Origin: UBA5734 sp964528645
Lineage (GTDB): Bacteria; Bacillota; Clostridia; Saccharofermentanales; UBA5734
Direction of reading: 5' to 3'
Length of the DNA stretch: 33,846 bases
Assembly: GCA_964528645.1 (NCBI GenBank)
Contig: CAZGSR010000030.1
Coordinates: 1 to 33,846, forward strand
Shown here: piece after piece, positions 6,959 to 15,692 of the stretch
Position numbering within the stretch: position 1 is the first letter of the stretch
How the letters are laid out: the number at the start of each line of letters is the position of its first letter
Notes under the pieces: generated by a model
Told to the model about the DNA's origin: nothing
The model's database searches: none
The model's input: only the letters and a program-made list of their open reading frames with translations
Made by a program: the position numbers and the translations under genes

Positions 6959-7561
6959 ATGGAAAACAACAAATCCCTGCGTGTCCTGATCGCTGAAGAT
7001 GAACCCATCACCCGCATGGACCTGCGGGAAATGCTCGAGCACAGTGGCTACCAGGTCGTGGGTGAGGCCGGTGATGGCTTTGATGCATTGGAGCTGTGCA
7101 AAACAGTCAAGCCGGACCTGGTCCTGATGGATATCAAGATGCCCCTGCTCGATGGCTTGTCAGCGGGCCGGATCGTTCTGGAGGAGAAACTCTGCGATGC
7201 CGTGATCCTGCTCACTGCTTACAGCGAGCGTGGTTTCATCGAGCAGGCCAAGGAAATCGGCATCAGCGGTTATCTGGTCAAGCCGGTCGATGAAAAGGCT
7301 CTGGTGCCGAGCATCGAGCTGGCCGTTGCCCGCAGCCTTGAGGTCAAACGGCTGAAAAACGATATCGAAAAGGTCTCGGAACGGCTGGAAAACCGCAGCA
7401 TCATCGAGAAAGCCAAAGGGGTCCTGATGGACCGCGAGAAAATGAACGAACAAGACGCCTATGAGTACATCCGCAAGATCAGCTGTGCCAAGAATATTTC
7501 CATGCGCCGGGTTGCCGAAATCATTCTGCTGCGCCCGGAAATCTCCAACCGAAACACCTGA
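6959..7561 (+). CDS. eutV: Response regulator with ANTAR RNA-binding domain, EutV
   Basis: Cytoplasmic transcription antiterminator of the eut operon. Residues 1-120 form a receiver domain with the acidic pocket (AEDEP), phospho-acceptor Asp58 in LVLMDIKMP, the Thr/Ser switch (LLTAYS) and Lys in YLVKPVD. After a short coiled coil (RLKNDIEKVSERLE), residues about 140-195 form the ANTAR domain (IIEKAKGVLMDREKMNEQDAY). Phosphorylated EutV dimers bind paired hairpins and prevent terminator formation. Two hairpin-terminator cassettes in the window, before eutS and before eutA, are its likely targets. The ATG at 6959 follows GAGGT. The gene is followed directly by its kinase. Confidence 0.95.
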   Translation: MENNKSLRVLIAEDEPITRMDLREMLEHSGYQVVGEAGDGFDALELCKTVKPDLVLMDIKMPLLDGLSAGRIVLEEKLCDAVILLTAYSERGFIEQAKEIGISGYLVKPVDEKALVPSIELAVARSLEVKRLKNDIEKVSERLENRSIIEKAKGVLMDREKMNEQDAYEYIRKISCAKNISMRRVAEIILLRPEISNRNT

Positions 7562-7573
7562 GGACGACAAGAC

Positions 7574-8998
7574 ATGAACGAGATTGAACGCCTGTGCAAG
7601 CGCCACACCAGCCTCAACGATGATGACATCCGGATCATCATCGCAATGGCGGCTGTCTTGCAACCCCTGGCCAATCTCGAAGATGCTGACGTTTTCGTCG
7701 ACTGCCCGTCCGTGGACGAAGGGATCGCCATCGTTGTGGCAGAAGCCAAGCCGGACTATGTTCCGTCCTCCTACAAGAAAACAGTCGTCGGCCTGATGGC
7801 GCTGCAGGAAAACGAACCTGCCGTGGCCCGTTCCCTCCGGCTCGGTGTCGCAACCAAGCAAATGAAGGCCGTGACCCAGGAGAGCACGCATGTCATCCAG
7901 TCGGTCGAGCCGATCAAAAACGGTGAACGTGTGATCGGTGTCCTGATCCGTGAGAAGCGGGTCGATGAGCAGCGGGCCAACAATGAGCATTTGCATTTTT
8001 CCCAGCAGGGCTATGAGCGGATCGCCAATGCCCTGACCCATATGGCCAGTGAAAGCACTTGGTTGACCGAATGTATCGACGAGGCCCTGGTCATGGTCAA
8101 CCACAGCGGAATCGTGGCCTTCCGCAATACCCTGGCCCATGAACTATTCCAGAAACTGGGCTACATCGATGATATCCTGGGCCAGCGCTATGAAAACATC
8201 CGCCCGGTCGAGCCAGAACAGAACCGGGGCGACAGCCGCTACACCTTTGTCGAGACAACGGTCGGTAACCTGACCCTGGCGATCAAGCATGTGCGTTTAA
8301 ATTCCCAGGACATTGCCTTTGTCGTGGTCATCCGTGATATTACCTGGAACAAACAGCAGGAAAAGGAACTGATCCTGAAGTCCGTCGCGATCAAGGAAAT
8401 GCATCACCGGGTCAAGAACAACCTGCAGACGATCGCCAGCCTCTTGCGCTTGCAGGTCAGGCGGACTGAGAATGATGAAACCCGGGCGGTCCTGAGCGAG
8501 AGCATGAACCGCATCCTCTCGATTGCCGCAACACACGAACTGCTGGCCCAGAGCGGCGTTGACCAGGTCAAGATCGGCGAAGTCCTGATGCACATCAAGA
8601 GCAGCACCGTGCGCTATTTCGCCCGGCCGCATTTTGATGTTTCGGTGACGGTTGAGGGTGATGATTTCTATGTTGATTCGGACATTGCAACCTCGATTGC
8701 TCTGATCATCAATGAATTGCTGCAGAATTCGCTGCAATACGCATTCGAAGGCATGAATGAAGGTCAGGTCCGGATTGTCGTCAAACTGGGTGACCTCTAC
8801 TCACAGATCCAGGTCATTGACAATGGCTGTGGTTTCGATGTCGCCAACATCCGCCAGAACCGGCTCGGTCTCAACATTGTCCAGACCCTGGTCAAGGACA
8901 AGCTCCGAGGGAACCTGGCCTTCGACTCGGGGCCAGGCGGAACGACTGTCACACTGGATTTCAAAAATCAGATCATGGACATCGTCGGTGTGCCGTAG
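7574..8998 (+). CDS. eutW: Sensor histidine kinase EutW
   Basis: Soluble sensor kinase partner of EutV, known in Enterococcus to respond to ethanolamine. No membrane segment is seen. Residues about 1-135 form the H_kinase_N sensor domain typical of EutW. A PAS-like domain spans about 160-260. The HisKA_2 dimerisation region has His277/His278 in KEMHHRVKNNLQTI, followed by an HATPase with the N box (INELLQNSLQYAF), DNGCGFD and GLNIVQTL. The ATG at 7574 is 12 bp after eutV. Its 474 residues fit the family. The last codons overlap a hairpin that may be part of the next antitermination site. Confidence 0.94.
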   Translation: MNEIERLCKRHTSLNDDDIRIIIAMAAVLQPLANLEDADVFVDCPSVDEGIAIVVAEAKPDYVPSSYKKTVVGLMALQENEPAVARSLRLGVATKQMKAVTQESTHVIQSVEPIKNGERVIGVLIREKRVDEQRANNEHLHFSQQGYERIANALTHMASESTWLTECIDEALVMVNHSGIVAFRNTLAHELFQKLGYIDDILGQRYENIRPVEPEQNRGDSRYTFVETTVGNLTLAIKHVRLNSQDIAFVVVIRDITWNKQQEKELILKSVAIKEMHHRVKNNLQTIASLLRLQVRRTENDETRAVLSESMNRILSIAATHELLAQSGVDQVKIGEVLMHIKSSTVRYFARPHFDVSVTVEGDDFYVDSDIATSIALIINELLQNSLQYAFEGMNEGQVRIVVKLGDLYSQIQVIDNGCGFDVANIRQNRLGLNIVQTLVKDKLRGNLAFDSGPGGTTVTLDFKNQIMDIVGVP

Positions 8999-9039
8999 CA
9001 CCGGCGAGAAGGAACAACAACCAGGCGACGTTAGCCCGG
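8982..9039 (+). promoter_or_regulatory. Dual-hairpin candidate EutV antiterminator before eutA
   Basis: Hairpin 1 is a 10-bp stem (8982-8991 with 8998-9007, two G-U pairs) closing the six-base loop GCCGTA and spanning the eutW stop codon. Hairpin 2 is CCAGGC (9021-9026) with GCCCGG (9034-9039), having one A-C mismatch, and loop GACGTTA. It shares AGGCGACG and the GACGnnA loop form with the first hairpin of the operon leader. Its right arm lies wholly inside the left arm of the next terminator, so the two folds exclude each other. G4 is present in each loop but A1 is not. Confidence 0.55.
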
Positions 9040-9073
9040 CTGCAGGATGACACCTGCGCCGGGCCATTTTTTT
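9034..9073 (+). terminator. Attenuator terminator between eutW and eutA
   Basis: GCCCGGC-T-GCAGG (9034-9046) pairs with CCTGCGCCGGGC (9053-9064) around the loop ATGACA, followed by CA and seven T residues. A terminator inside an operon just before the catalytic genes implies regulated read-through. In Enterococcus the gene eutA is likewise preceded by a controlled terminator. Confidence 0.85.
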
Positions 9074-9091
9074 GCAAAGGGGGTGTGGATC

Positions 9092-10522
9092 ATGCATGAG
9101 GTCATCTTGAGTGTCGGGATCGATATCGGCACGACCACCACCCAGCTGGTTTTCAGCCGCCTGACGATTGAAAACCTGGCCAGCAGCTATACCGTGCCCC
9201 GGATCACCATTGTCAACAAGGAGATCATCTACAAAAGCCCGATCTATTTCACACCTTTGACGTCGCCGGTCGAAATCGATGCCGATGCCGTCAAGAAAAT
9301 CGTTGAGCTGGAATATGCGGCAGCGGGTATGAAGCCGGGAGAGATCCACACGGGAGCAGTCATCATCACGGGTGAGACGGCCCGCAAGCAGAATGCCAAC
9401 CTGGTCCTCTCTGCCCTGAGCAAAATGGCTGGCGATTTTGTCGTCGCCACGGCTGGTCCAGACCTCGAGTCGGTGCTCTCGGCGCGTGGTGCCGGAGCCG
9501 ACCTGCTCTCCTCTGAGCACCGGACCGTCGTTGCCAATCTCGATGTTGGTGGTGGCACCACCAACATCGCCGTCTTTGAACGCGGGGGCCTCCGCGGCAC
9601 CTGTTGCCTGGACATCGGCGGCCGCCTGGTCAAGGTCAAGGACAACCGGATCGACTACATTTTCCCGGGTATTGCCCGGCTGGCGGCCAGGCATGGTCTG
9701 GAAATCCGTCTCGGCAGCCAGGCAGATTTGCATCAGCTGCGCCAGCTGTGCAGCCTGATGGCTGACCAGCTCGCCATGGCCCTGCATGTCCTTTTGCCAG
9801 ATGAAACCCATCCACTGATGTACACGAACCAGGGGCATGCGCTGCCTGAGCAGCCTGTGATCCAGGCTGTGACCTATTCCGGCGGCGTTGCCGATTACGT
9901 CTACCAGCAAGCATCCGCCGACTGGTTCCGGTATGGCGACATCGGCATCCTGCTCGGCCAGGCGATCCAGGCGCAGCCGCAGCTGTCCAGGCTCAAACGG
10001 TTCATTCCGGCTGAAACCATCCGGGCTACTGTTGTCGGCGCCGGATCCCACACCACCGAAATCAGTGGCAGCACCATCGCCTATGTCGAGCACTGCCTGC
10101 CCATGAAAAACATTCCCATCCTCAAAATATCCGAAGCCGACGAGACCGACCTTTCCCGGCTGGCCGCGTCCATTGCCACTCAGCTGCCGCTTTTCATGCC
10201 CGAAGGCAAGCCTGAGCCCGTCGCCATCGCTTTCACCGGACGGGGCCGGAGTCGTTTCTCCGAGATCCAGTCCCTTGCGAAAGCCATCATCCAGGGGGCC
10301 AAGGAGGTGATTGAGCACAGGCACCCATTGATCATCGTGGTGGAAAACGATATCGGCAAAGCACTCGGGCATGCCATCCGGGTTTTGCTGGGGAAGCCCA
10401 AGGACGTGATCTGCATCGACAGCATCCGGACCTTGAGCGGCGACTACATCGATATCGGACTGCCCATCGCTGACGGGCGAGTCGTCCCGGTCGTGATCAA
10501 AACCCTGATTTTCAATACCTGA
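9092..10522 (+). CDS. eutA: Ethanolamine ammonia-lyase reactivating factor EutA
   Basis: ATPase-type chaperone that exchanges damaged cobalamin in EutBC for intact adenosylcobalamin. The actin/Hsp70-like fold shows the phosphate-1 loop GIDIGTTTTQLVFSRL at the N-terminus and the second phosphate loop LDVGGGTTNIAVFERG. The ATG at 9092 follows AAAGGGGG; a longer frame opens at 9047 inside the terminator and is rejected. Its 476 residues are typical. It is the first gene after the internal attenuator and sits 40 bp before eutB, its target enzyme. Confidence 0.95.
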   Translation: MHEVILSVGIDIGTTTTQLVFSRLTIENLASSYTVPRITIVNKEIIYKSPIYFTPLTSPVEIDADAVKKIVELEYAAAGMKPGEIHTGAVIITGETARKQNANLVLSALSKMAGDFVVATAGPDLESVLSARGAGADLLSSEHRTVVANLDVGGGTTNIAVFERGGLRGTCCLDIGGRLVKVKDNRIDYIFPGIARLAARHGLEIRLGSQADLHQLRQLCSLMADQLAMALHVLLPDETHPLMYTNQGHALPEQPVIQAVTYSGGVADYVYQQASADWFRYGDIGILLGQAIQAQPQLSRLKRFIPAETIRATVVGAGSHTTEISGSTIAYVEHCLPMKNIPILKISEADETDLSRLAASIATQLPLFMPEGKPEPVAIAFTGRGRSRFSEIQSLAKAIIQGAKEVIEHRHPLIIVVENDIGKALGHAIRVLLGKPKDVICIDSIRTLSGDYIDIGLPIADGRVVPVVIKTLIFNT

Positions 10523-10571
10523 CCTATGACCTGACTCCAGATTCAACTGCCAAGGAAGAGAGGTGAACAAC

Positions 10572-11942
10572 TTGATTCTGAAAACCAAGCTTTTCGGCCA
10601 CATGTACGAATTCAAATCGCTGCGTGAAGTCATGGCCAAGGCAAACGAAGAAAAGTCTGGTGACAAACTGGCGGGTATCGCCGCCGAAAGTGCCGAGGAA
10701 CGGGTCGCCGCCAAGGTTGTCCTGTCCCACATCACCCTTGCTGACCTGCGCAACAACCCTGCCGTCCCCTATGAAGAGGACGAAGTCACCCGGGTCATCC
10801 AGGACGCCGTCAATGAGCCGATCTACAACGAGCTTAAGAACTGGACGGTGGCGGAATTCCGCGAATGGCTGCTCGACATCAACACCACCGGTGACATGAT
10901 CCGGCGCGCCTCGCGTGGCATCACCAGTGAAATCGTCGCAGCCGTCTGCAAACTGATGAGCAACCTCGACCTGATCTATGCGGCCAAGAAGATCCGTATC
11001 ACGGCTCATGCCAACACGACTATCGGCAAGCCGGGAACCTTCTCATCGCGCCTGCAGCCCAACCATACAACCGATGATCTCAAGGGCATCATGGCCTCGG
11101 TCATGGAAGGCTTCAGCCTGGGCTGCGGCGATGCCGTGCTTGGCCTGAATCCCGTCGATGACTCGGTGGAAAATGTCGCCCGCATCCTCAAAGCCTTTGA
11201 CGAATTCAAGAACAAGTGGCAAATTCCGACCCAGATTTCGGTCCTGGCCCACGTCTCCACACAGATGGATGCCATCACCAAGTTTGGCGCGCCAGCGGAC
11301 CTCGTTTTCCAGTCGATCGCCGGTTCCCAGAAAGGCAATGATGCCTTTGGTGTATCCGTGGCCATGATTGACGAAGCCAGGGCTCTGCTGCTGTCACAGG
11401 GGACTGCCACCGGTCCGAACGTCAACTACTTTGAAACTGGCCAGGGCTCCGAGCTTTCATCTGACGCCCACTTTGGCTGGGACCAGGTGACCATGGAGGC
11501 CCGCTGCTATGGCCTGGCCAAGCATTACCAACCCTTCCTGGTCAATACCGTGGTCGGCTTCATCGGACCGGAATACCTGTACGATTCCAAGCAAGTCATC
11601 CGGGCTGGCCTGGAAGACCATTTCATGGGCAAATTGACCGGTATCTCGATGGGCTGTGATGCCTGCTATACCAACCACATGAAAGCTGACCAGAACGATA
11701 TCGAGAACCTGGCCACCTTGCTGGTCGCAGCCGGTTGCAACTACGTCATGGGCGTGCCCCAGGGCGATGACTGCATGCTGATGTACCAGTGCACGGGTTA
11801 TCACGATTCAGCCGCACTCAGGGAAACCTTCGGTCTCAGGCCAGTCCATGAATTCGATCTCTGGCTGGAGAAAATGGGCTTCTCGGAAAATGGCAAGCTG
11901 ACTCCATTGGCTGGCGACGCGTCGGTCTTCATGGCGAAGTAA
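10572..11942 (+). CDS. eutB: Ethanolamine ammonia-lyase large subunit EutB
   Basis: Catalytic subunit of adenosylcobalamin-dependent ethanolamine ammonia-lyase, which turns ethanolamine into acetaldehyde and ammonia inside the shell. The sequence follows enterobacterial EutB along its length: SGDKLAGIAAESAEERVAAK, NTTIGKPGTFSSRLQPN, YFETGQGSELSSDAHFG, VNTVVGFIGPEYLYDSKQ, HFMGKLTGISMGCDACYTNH and GCNYVMGVPQGDD. The start is uncertain. TTG at 10572 has GAGAGG at 8 bases and gives MILKTKLFGH; an in-frame GTG at 10563 adds three residues. The 456-residue length is normal. EutC follows after a 20-bp gap with a strong ribosome site. Confidence 0.97.
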   Translation: MILKTKLFGHMYEFKSLREVMAKANEEKSGDKLAGIAAESAEERVAAKVVLSHITLADLRNNPAVPYEEDEVTRVIQDAVNEPIYNELKNWTVAEFREWLLDINTTGDMIRRASRGITSEIVAAVCKLMSNLDLIYAAKKIRITAHANTTIGKPGTFSSRLQPNHTTDDLKGIMASVMEGFSLGCGDAVLGLNPVDDSVENVARILKAFDEFKNKWQIPTQISVLAHVSTQMDAITKFGAPADLVFQSIAGSQKGNDAFGVSVAMIDEARALLLSQGTATGPNVNYFETGQGSELSSDAHFGWDQVTMEARCYGLAKHYQPFLVNTVVGFIGPEYLYDSKQVIRAGLEDHFMGKLTGISMGCDACYTNHMKADQNDIENLATLLVAAGCNYVMGVPQGDDCMLMYQCTGYHDSAALRETFGLRPVHEFDLWLEKMGFSENGKLTPLAGDASVFMAK

Positions 11943-11962
11943 GGAAGGAGGATCAGCTGAAC

Positions 11963-12865
11963 ATGGATGCTAAGGATTTAAGGCAAATCATCGAGCAGGT
12001 ACTCTGCGAAATGAACATCACCGGCGATTCCGGCCAGACCGGCAGCCTGACCAGTGCCGTCCAGTCCGCCCTGGGCAAGACCGGCACGGTCATCGAAGAC
12101 GGCTATATCCCCGACATCACGGAAAATGACATCAAGACCCAGTATCTGGTGGAAAATCCCCGTTACGGCGATGCCTTCATGGAAATCAAGATGCGGGCTC
12201 CCGCCCGGCTGGGTATCGGCAAGGCTGGCGCCCGGTACAAGACACTCCCCCAGCTACAGTTCAGGGCTGCCCATTCCGCTGCCCAGGACGCCTGTTTCCA
12301 TGACATAGACCTGGATTTCGTCACAGATAAGCTCGGCCTGTTCTATGTCCAGACACAGTGCGACAGCAAGGACATTTACCTGACCCGACCGGACCTCGGC
12401 CGCAAGCTGACAGCGGATGCCCAGAAAACCATCCGAGACAAATGCAAGAAGAACCCCACCGTGCAGCTGGTCGTTTCAGACGGTCTCTCCAGCTCAGCGG
12501 TAGCAGCCAATGCAGCTGATTTGTTGCCAGCCATTGTCCAGGGCCTGGCCAGTTTCAAGATCGATGTTGGCACAACTTTCTTTGTCAAATATGGTCGTGT
12601 CGGTGTCATGGATGAAATTTCGGAGCTGCTTGGCGCGGATGTCACCTGTATCCTGATAGGTGAGCGACCCGGCCTGATCACGGCAGAATCCCTGTCGGCC
12701 TATTTTGCCTACAAGGCCACCGTCGGTATGCCGGAAGCCCGGCGCAACGTTGTCTCGAACATCCACAAGGCCGGAACCAGTCCGGCAGAAGCGGGTGCTC
12801 ATATCGCCGAAATGATCAAAGTCATGCTGGACAAAAAAGCCAGTGGCACCGATCTGAAATTCTAA
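11963..12865 (+). CDS. eutC: Ethanolamine ammonia-lyase small subunit EutC
   Basis: Small subunit that, with EutB, binds adenosylcobalamin and completes the lyase. Family signatures include MRAPARLGIGKAGARYKTL, AHSAAQDACF, VSDGLSSSAV and ILIGERPGLITAESLSAY. Residues 1-18 (MDAKDLRQIIEQVLCEMN) form an amphipathic helix followed by a Gly/Ser-rich linker, the layout of an encapsulation peptide that targets the enzyme to the microcompartment lumen. The ATG has AAGGAGG upstream. At 300 residues it is complete. Confidence 0.96.
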   Translation: MDAKDLRQIIEQVLCEMNITGDSGQTGSLTSAVQSALGKTGTVIEDGYIPDITENDIKTQYLVENPRYGDAFMEIKMRAPARLGIGKAGARYKTLPQLQFRAAHSAAQDACFHDIDLDFVTDKLGLFYVQTQCDSKDIYLTRPDLGRKLTADAQKTIRDKCKKNPTVQLVVSDGLSSSAVAANAADLLPAIVQGLASFKIDVGTTFFVKYGRVGVMDEISELLGADVTCILIGERPGLITAESLSAYFAYKATVGMPEARRNVVSNIHKAGTSPAEAGAHIAEMIKVMLDKKASGTDLKF

Positions 12866-12882
12866 GCAAGGGAGGATAGAAC

Positions 12883-13533
12883 ATGAAACGAGATCCAATC
12901 AAGGCCAATGTGCTCGCGACAAAAATCATCCCGAATGTCGATCCTGAGCTGGCCAAAAGCCTGAACCTCGGACCGAATGACCGGTCCCTGGCCCTGATCA
13001 CGGCAGACTGCGACGATGTGACCTACACAGCCCTGGATGAAGCCACCAAGGCAGCCGATGTCCGTGTCGTCTATGCCAAGAGCTTCTATGCCGGTGCTGC
13101 CAATGCCAGTACCAAACTGGCTGGTGAAATCCTTGGCATCATGGCGGGGCCCAACCCGGCCGAAGTCAAGAGCGGCCTGGCGGCAGCAATCGATGTGATC
13201 GAAAATGTGGCCCACTTTGTCTCGGCCAACGACGATGACAGCATCCCCTACTATGCCCACTGCATCTCCCGCACAGGTTCGTATCTGTCGGCCGGCGCTG
13301 GTATTGCCGAGGGCGAAGCCCTGGCCTATCTGATCGCGCCGCCGCTGGAGGCCGTGTATGCGGTCGATGCTGCGATGAAAGCTGCGGATGTCAAGCTCTG
13401 CGTCCTCTATGCCCCGCCATCCGAAACCAACTTTGGCGGTGCCCTGCTGACCGGCAGTCAGTCAGCCTGCAAGGCCGCCTGCGAAGCATTTGCCGTGGCA
13501 GTCGAGTACGTCGCTGACAACCCCAAGGTCTGA
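12883..13533 (+). CDS. eutL: Microcompartment shell protein EutL
   Basis: Tandem-domain BMC shell protein forming trimers whose central pore can open and close; in other species ethanolamine binds in the small side pores. Recognised by RDPIKANVLATKIIPNVD at the start and by GSYLSAGAGIAEGEALAYL and APPSETNFGGALLTGSQSAC. Its 216 residues match the EutL family. The ATG follows GGGAGG. The next shell gene starts 3 bp after its stop, so the two are probably translated together. Confidence 0.95.
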   Translation: MKRDPIKANVLATKIIPNVDPELAKSLNLGPNDRSLALITADCDDVTYTALDEATKAADVRVVYAKSFYAGAANASTKLAGEILGIMAGPNPAEVKSGLAAAIDVIENVAHFVSANDDDSIPYYAHCISRTGSYLSAGAGIAEGEALAYLIAPPLEAVYAVDAAMKAADVKLCVLYAPPSETNFGGALLTGSQSACKAACEAFAVAVEYVADNPKV

Positions 13534-13536
13534 TCC

Positions 13537-14127
13537 ATGAAAGCGTTGGGCCTGATCGAGGTCTATGGGCTGGTCACCGCCATTGAGGCGCTGGATGCAG
13601 CAGTCAAGGCAGCCAATGTCACCCTGATTGGTGTCACCCAGGTCAAAGGCGGCCTGGTCTGTGTCCAGGTGACGGGGGATGTGGGTGCCACTCGGGCAGC
13701 GATCGATGCTGCCGCAGCAGCTGCGGCCAAGGTAGGCAAAGTGATTTCTGTCCATGTCATCCCGCGACCGGCTGAACCCATCGGCGACATGATCGGGCCG
13801 CAAGGCCAGGGTCAGGGAGGTGGTCCAGGCCGCGGCAAGGGCCAAGGTCAGAAACCGATTGAGCAGCCCCGCGAACCAGTTTCTGTTCGTGTGCCGGCAA
13901 TCCAGGCCGTCGAGCCACAGCCAGAGCCAGAAGCAGCCCCTGCTCCCGCTCCAGCTGAGCCGGTCAAAGCTGCCCCAACGGACGACCTCGATCATCTGAC
14001 TGTCGCCGAGTTGAGAAACCTGGCCCGTGAGACTGGCGTCACCACCCTGTCAAAACGGGACATCCGGTTTGCCAAGAAAGAGGAACTGCTGGAAGCCATC
14101 CGCCAGTTCCGTGAACAGGGGAGTTGA
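13537..14127 (+). CDS. EutK-like BMC shell protein with SAP/Rho_N-like C-terminal domain
   Basis: Residues 1-80 are a standard hexamer-forming BMC domain (MKALGLIEVYGLVTAIEALD, SVHVIPRP) close to EutM. A Gly/Gln-rich stretch (88-108) and a Pro/Ala/Glu-rich linker (about 109-148) lead to a small helical domain (151-193) reading LDHLTVAELRNLARETG and then IRFAKKEELLEAIRQF. That pattern resembles SAP or Rho N-terminal helix-extension-helix domains, which often bind nucleic acid. Enterobacterial EutK likewise joins one BMC domain to a C-terminal helix-turn-helix-like domain, so this may be a functional counterpart with another fold. The role of the tail is unknown; it could face the cytosol or the lumen. 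A weak ribosome site and the 3-bp gap suggest coupling to eutL. Confidence 0.85.
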   Translation: MKALGLIEVYGLVTAIEALDAAVKAANVTLIGVTQVKGGLVCVQVTGDVGATRAAIDAAAAAAAKVGKVISVHVIPRPAEPIGDMIGPQGQGQGGGPGRGKGQGQKPIEQPREPVSVRVPAIQAVEPQPEPEAAPAPAPAEPVKAAPTDDLDHLTVAELRNLARETGVTTLSKRDIRFAKKEELLEAIRQFREQGS

Positions 14128-14130
14128 TCT

Positions 14131-15606
14131 ATGCAGCTCTACGACAAAGACCTACTGTCCGTCCAGGAAGTCCGTGAACTCGTCGCTGCGGCCAAGAAAG
14201 CTCAACAAGAACTTGCGGGCAAAACCCAGGCCGATGTCGACCGGATCTGCCGTTCGATTTCCACGGCAGGCGTCAGGAACGCCCGCCGTCTGGCAGAAAT
14301 GGCGGTCGAGGAGACAGGTTTCGGCATCGTGGACGACAAAGTCATCAAGAACATTTTTGCCAGCCGCATGGTTTTCGACCGGGTCAAAGATATGAAAACC
14401 ATCGGTGAGATCTCACGCGATGACACCCTGGGAGTTCGCTCTTTCGCGATCCCGGTCGGTGTAGTCGCCGGACTGATCCCCTCCACCAATCCCACCTCGA
14501 CCGCACTGTTCAAAGCCATCATCGCGATCAAAGCCGGCAATGCCATCGTATTTTCGCCCCATCCGAATGCCCAGCGCTGCATCCTGCAGACGGTCAAAGT
14601 CATCCGGCAGGCGATCATCGAGGCTGGCGGCAACGAGGACCTGGTTGGTTGCATCACGATCCCCACCATTCAGGCGACGGATAACCTGATGCGCCATCCC
14701 GACACGGCGATGATCCTGGCCACAGGCGGTGCAGCCATGGTCCGGGCAGCCTATTCCTCAGGCACACCGGCGATCGGCGTCGGTCCTGGCAATGGTCCGG
14801 CTTTCATCGAACGCACGGCAGACCTCAATAAAGCCGTGCGCCAGATCCTCGAGTCGAAAACCTTTGACAACGGCACGGTCTGTGCCTCGGAACAATCCGT
14901 CATCTGCGAAACGGACATGAAAGATGCCGTCAAAGCGGAACTGATCCGCCAGGGCGCCTATTTCCTGACCACGGACCAGGCGAAGAAGCTGGGCAAATTC
15001 ATCTTGCGCGGTGACGGGACCATGAATCCCCAGGTCGTCGGCCGCAGTGTCCAGGTCATCGCCCGCCTGGCGGAAATCGATGTCCCTGCCGAGGCCAGAG
15101 TCCTGATTGCCGAGGAAGACGGTGTCGGTCGCGGCCATCCCTATTCCAATGAGAAACTCGCCCCGATCCTCGCCTTCTACTGCGAGGACAACTACCAGAA
15201 AGTCTGCGAACGCTGCCAGGAGATCCTGCGCTACGAAGGAGCCGGCCATACTTTCATCATCCATACCCAGGATACAGCCATGGTCGACTATTTCGCCAAA
15301 AGCATCCCGGTCTCCCGGATTGTCGTCAATTCGCCCGGAGCCCTGGGTGGCATTGGCGGCACCACCGGACTTTTCCCTTCCCTCACCCTGGGCTGTGGTG
15401 CCATCGGTGGCAGCGCAACCTCAGACAATGTCGGACCGATGAACCTCTTGAATCTGCGCCATGTCGCCTGCGGCATCCGGGAACTCGACGAAATCCGTTC
15501 CGGGGTGCCGGACTGTCCGGAAGGCATCTGCCGGACTGAAGTCTACCCGGCCATCGATGTCGATGCCATCGTCCGCAAAGTGATTGAGCGATTGCAACTG
15601 GCCTGA
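14131..15606 (+). CDS. eutE: CoA-acylating acetaldehyde dehydrogenase EutE
   Basis: Converts acetaldehyde, NAD and CoA to acetyl-CoA and NADH in the microcompartment lumen. The aldehyde dehydrogenase fold shows IPSTNPTSTALFKAI, GVGPGNGPAFIE and the catalytic Cys in FDNGTVCASEQS. The N-terminal segment LLSVQEVRELVAAAKKAQQEL is an amphipathic helix of the encapsulation-peptide type. At 491 residues it is EutE alone and lacks the alcohol dehydrogenase half of AdhE. The ATG at 14131 lies 3 bp after the preceding stop with GGGGAG upstream. No eutG-type alcohol dehydrogenase follows in this locus. Confidence 0.96.
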   Translation: MQLYDKDLLSVQEVRELVAAAKKAQQELAGKTQADVDRICRSISTAGVRNARRLAEMAVEETGFGIVDDKVIKNIFASRMVFDRVKDMKTIGEISRDDTLGVRSFAIPVGVVAGLIPSTNPTSTALFKAIIAIKAGNAIVFSPHPNAQRCILQTVKVIRQAIIEAGGNEDLVGCITIPTIQATDNLMRHPDTAMILATGGAAMVRAAYSSGTPAIGVGPGNGPAFIERTADLNKAVRQILESKTFDNGTVCASEQSVICETDMKDAVKAELIRQGAYFLTTDQAKKLGKFILRGDGTMNPQVVGRSVQVIARLAEIDVPAEARVLIAEEDGVGRGHPYSNEKLAPILAFYCEDNYQKVCERCQEILRYEGAGHTFIIHTQDTAMVDYFAKSIPVSRIVVNSPGALGGIGGTTGLFPSLTLGCGAIGGSATSDNVGPMNLLNLRHVACGIRELDEIRSGVPDCPEGICRTEVYPAIDVDAIVRKVIERLQLA

Positions 15607-15692
15607 GTCGGTCATCTATCCAAACCTGAACAAACGTATCGTTTTCAAATCAAGCGGCACAGACCGCAAGAAAAACCAAGGAGGCAACTATT

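Noticed and set aside
8801..10756. Long antisense open frame (651 codons) over eutW, eutA and eutB
   Set aside because: It is a shadow of high-GC codons in strongly conserved eut genes and shows no protein family features.
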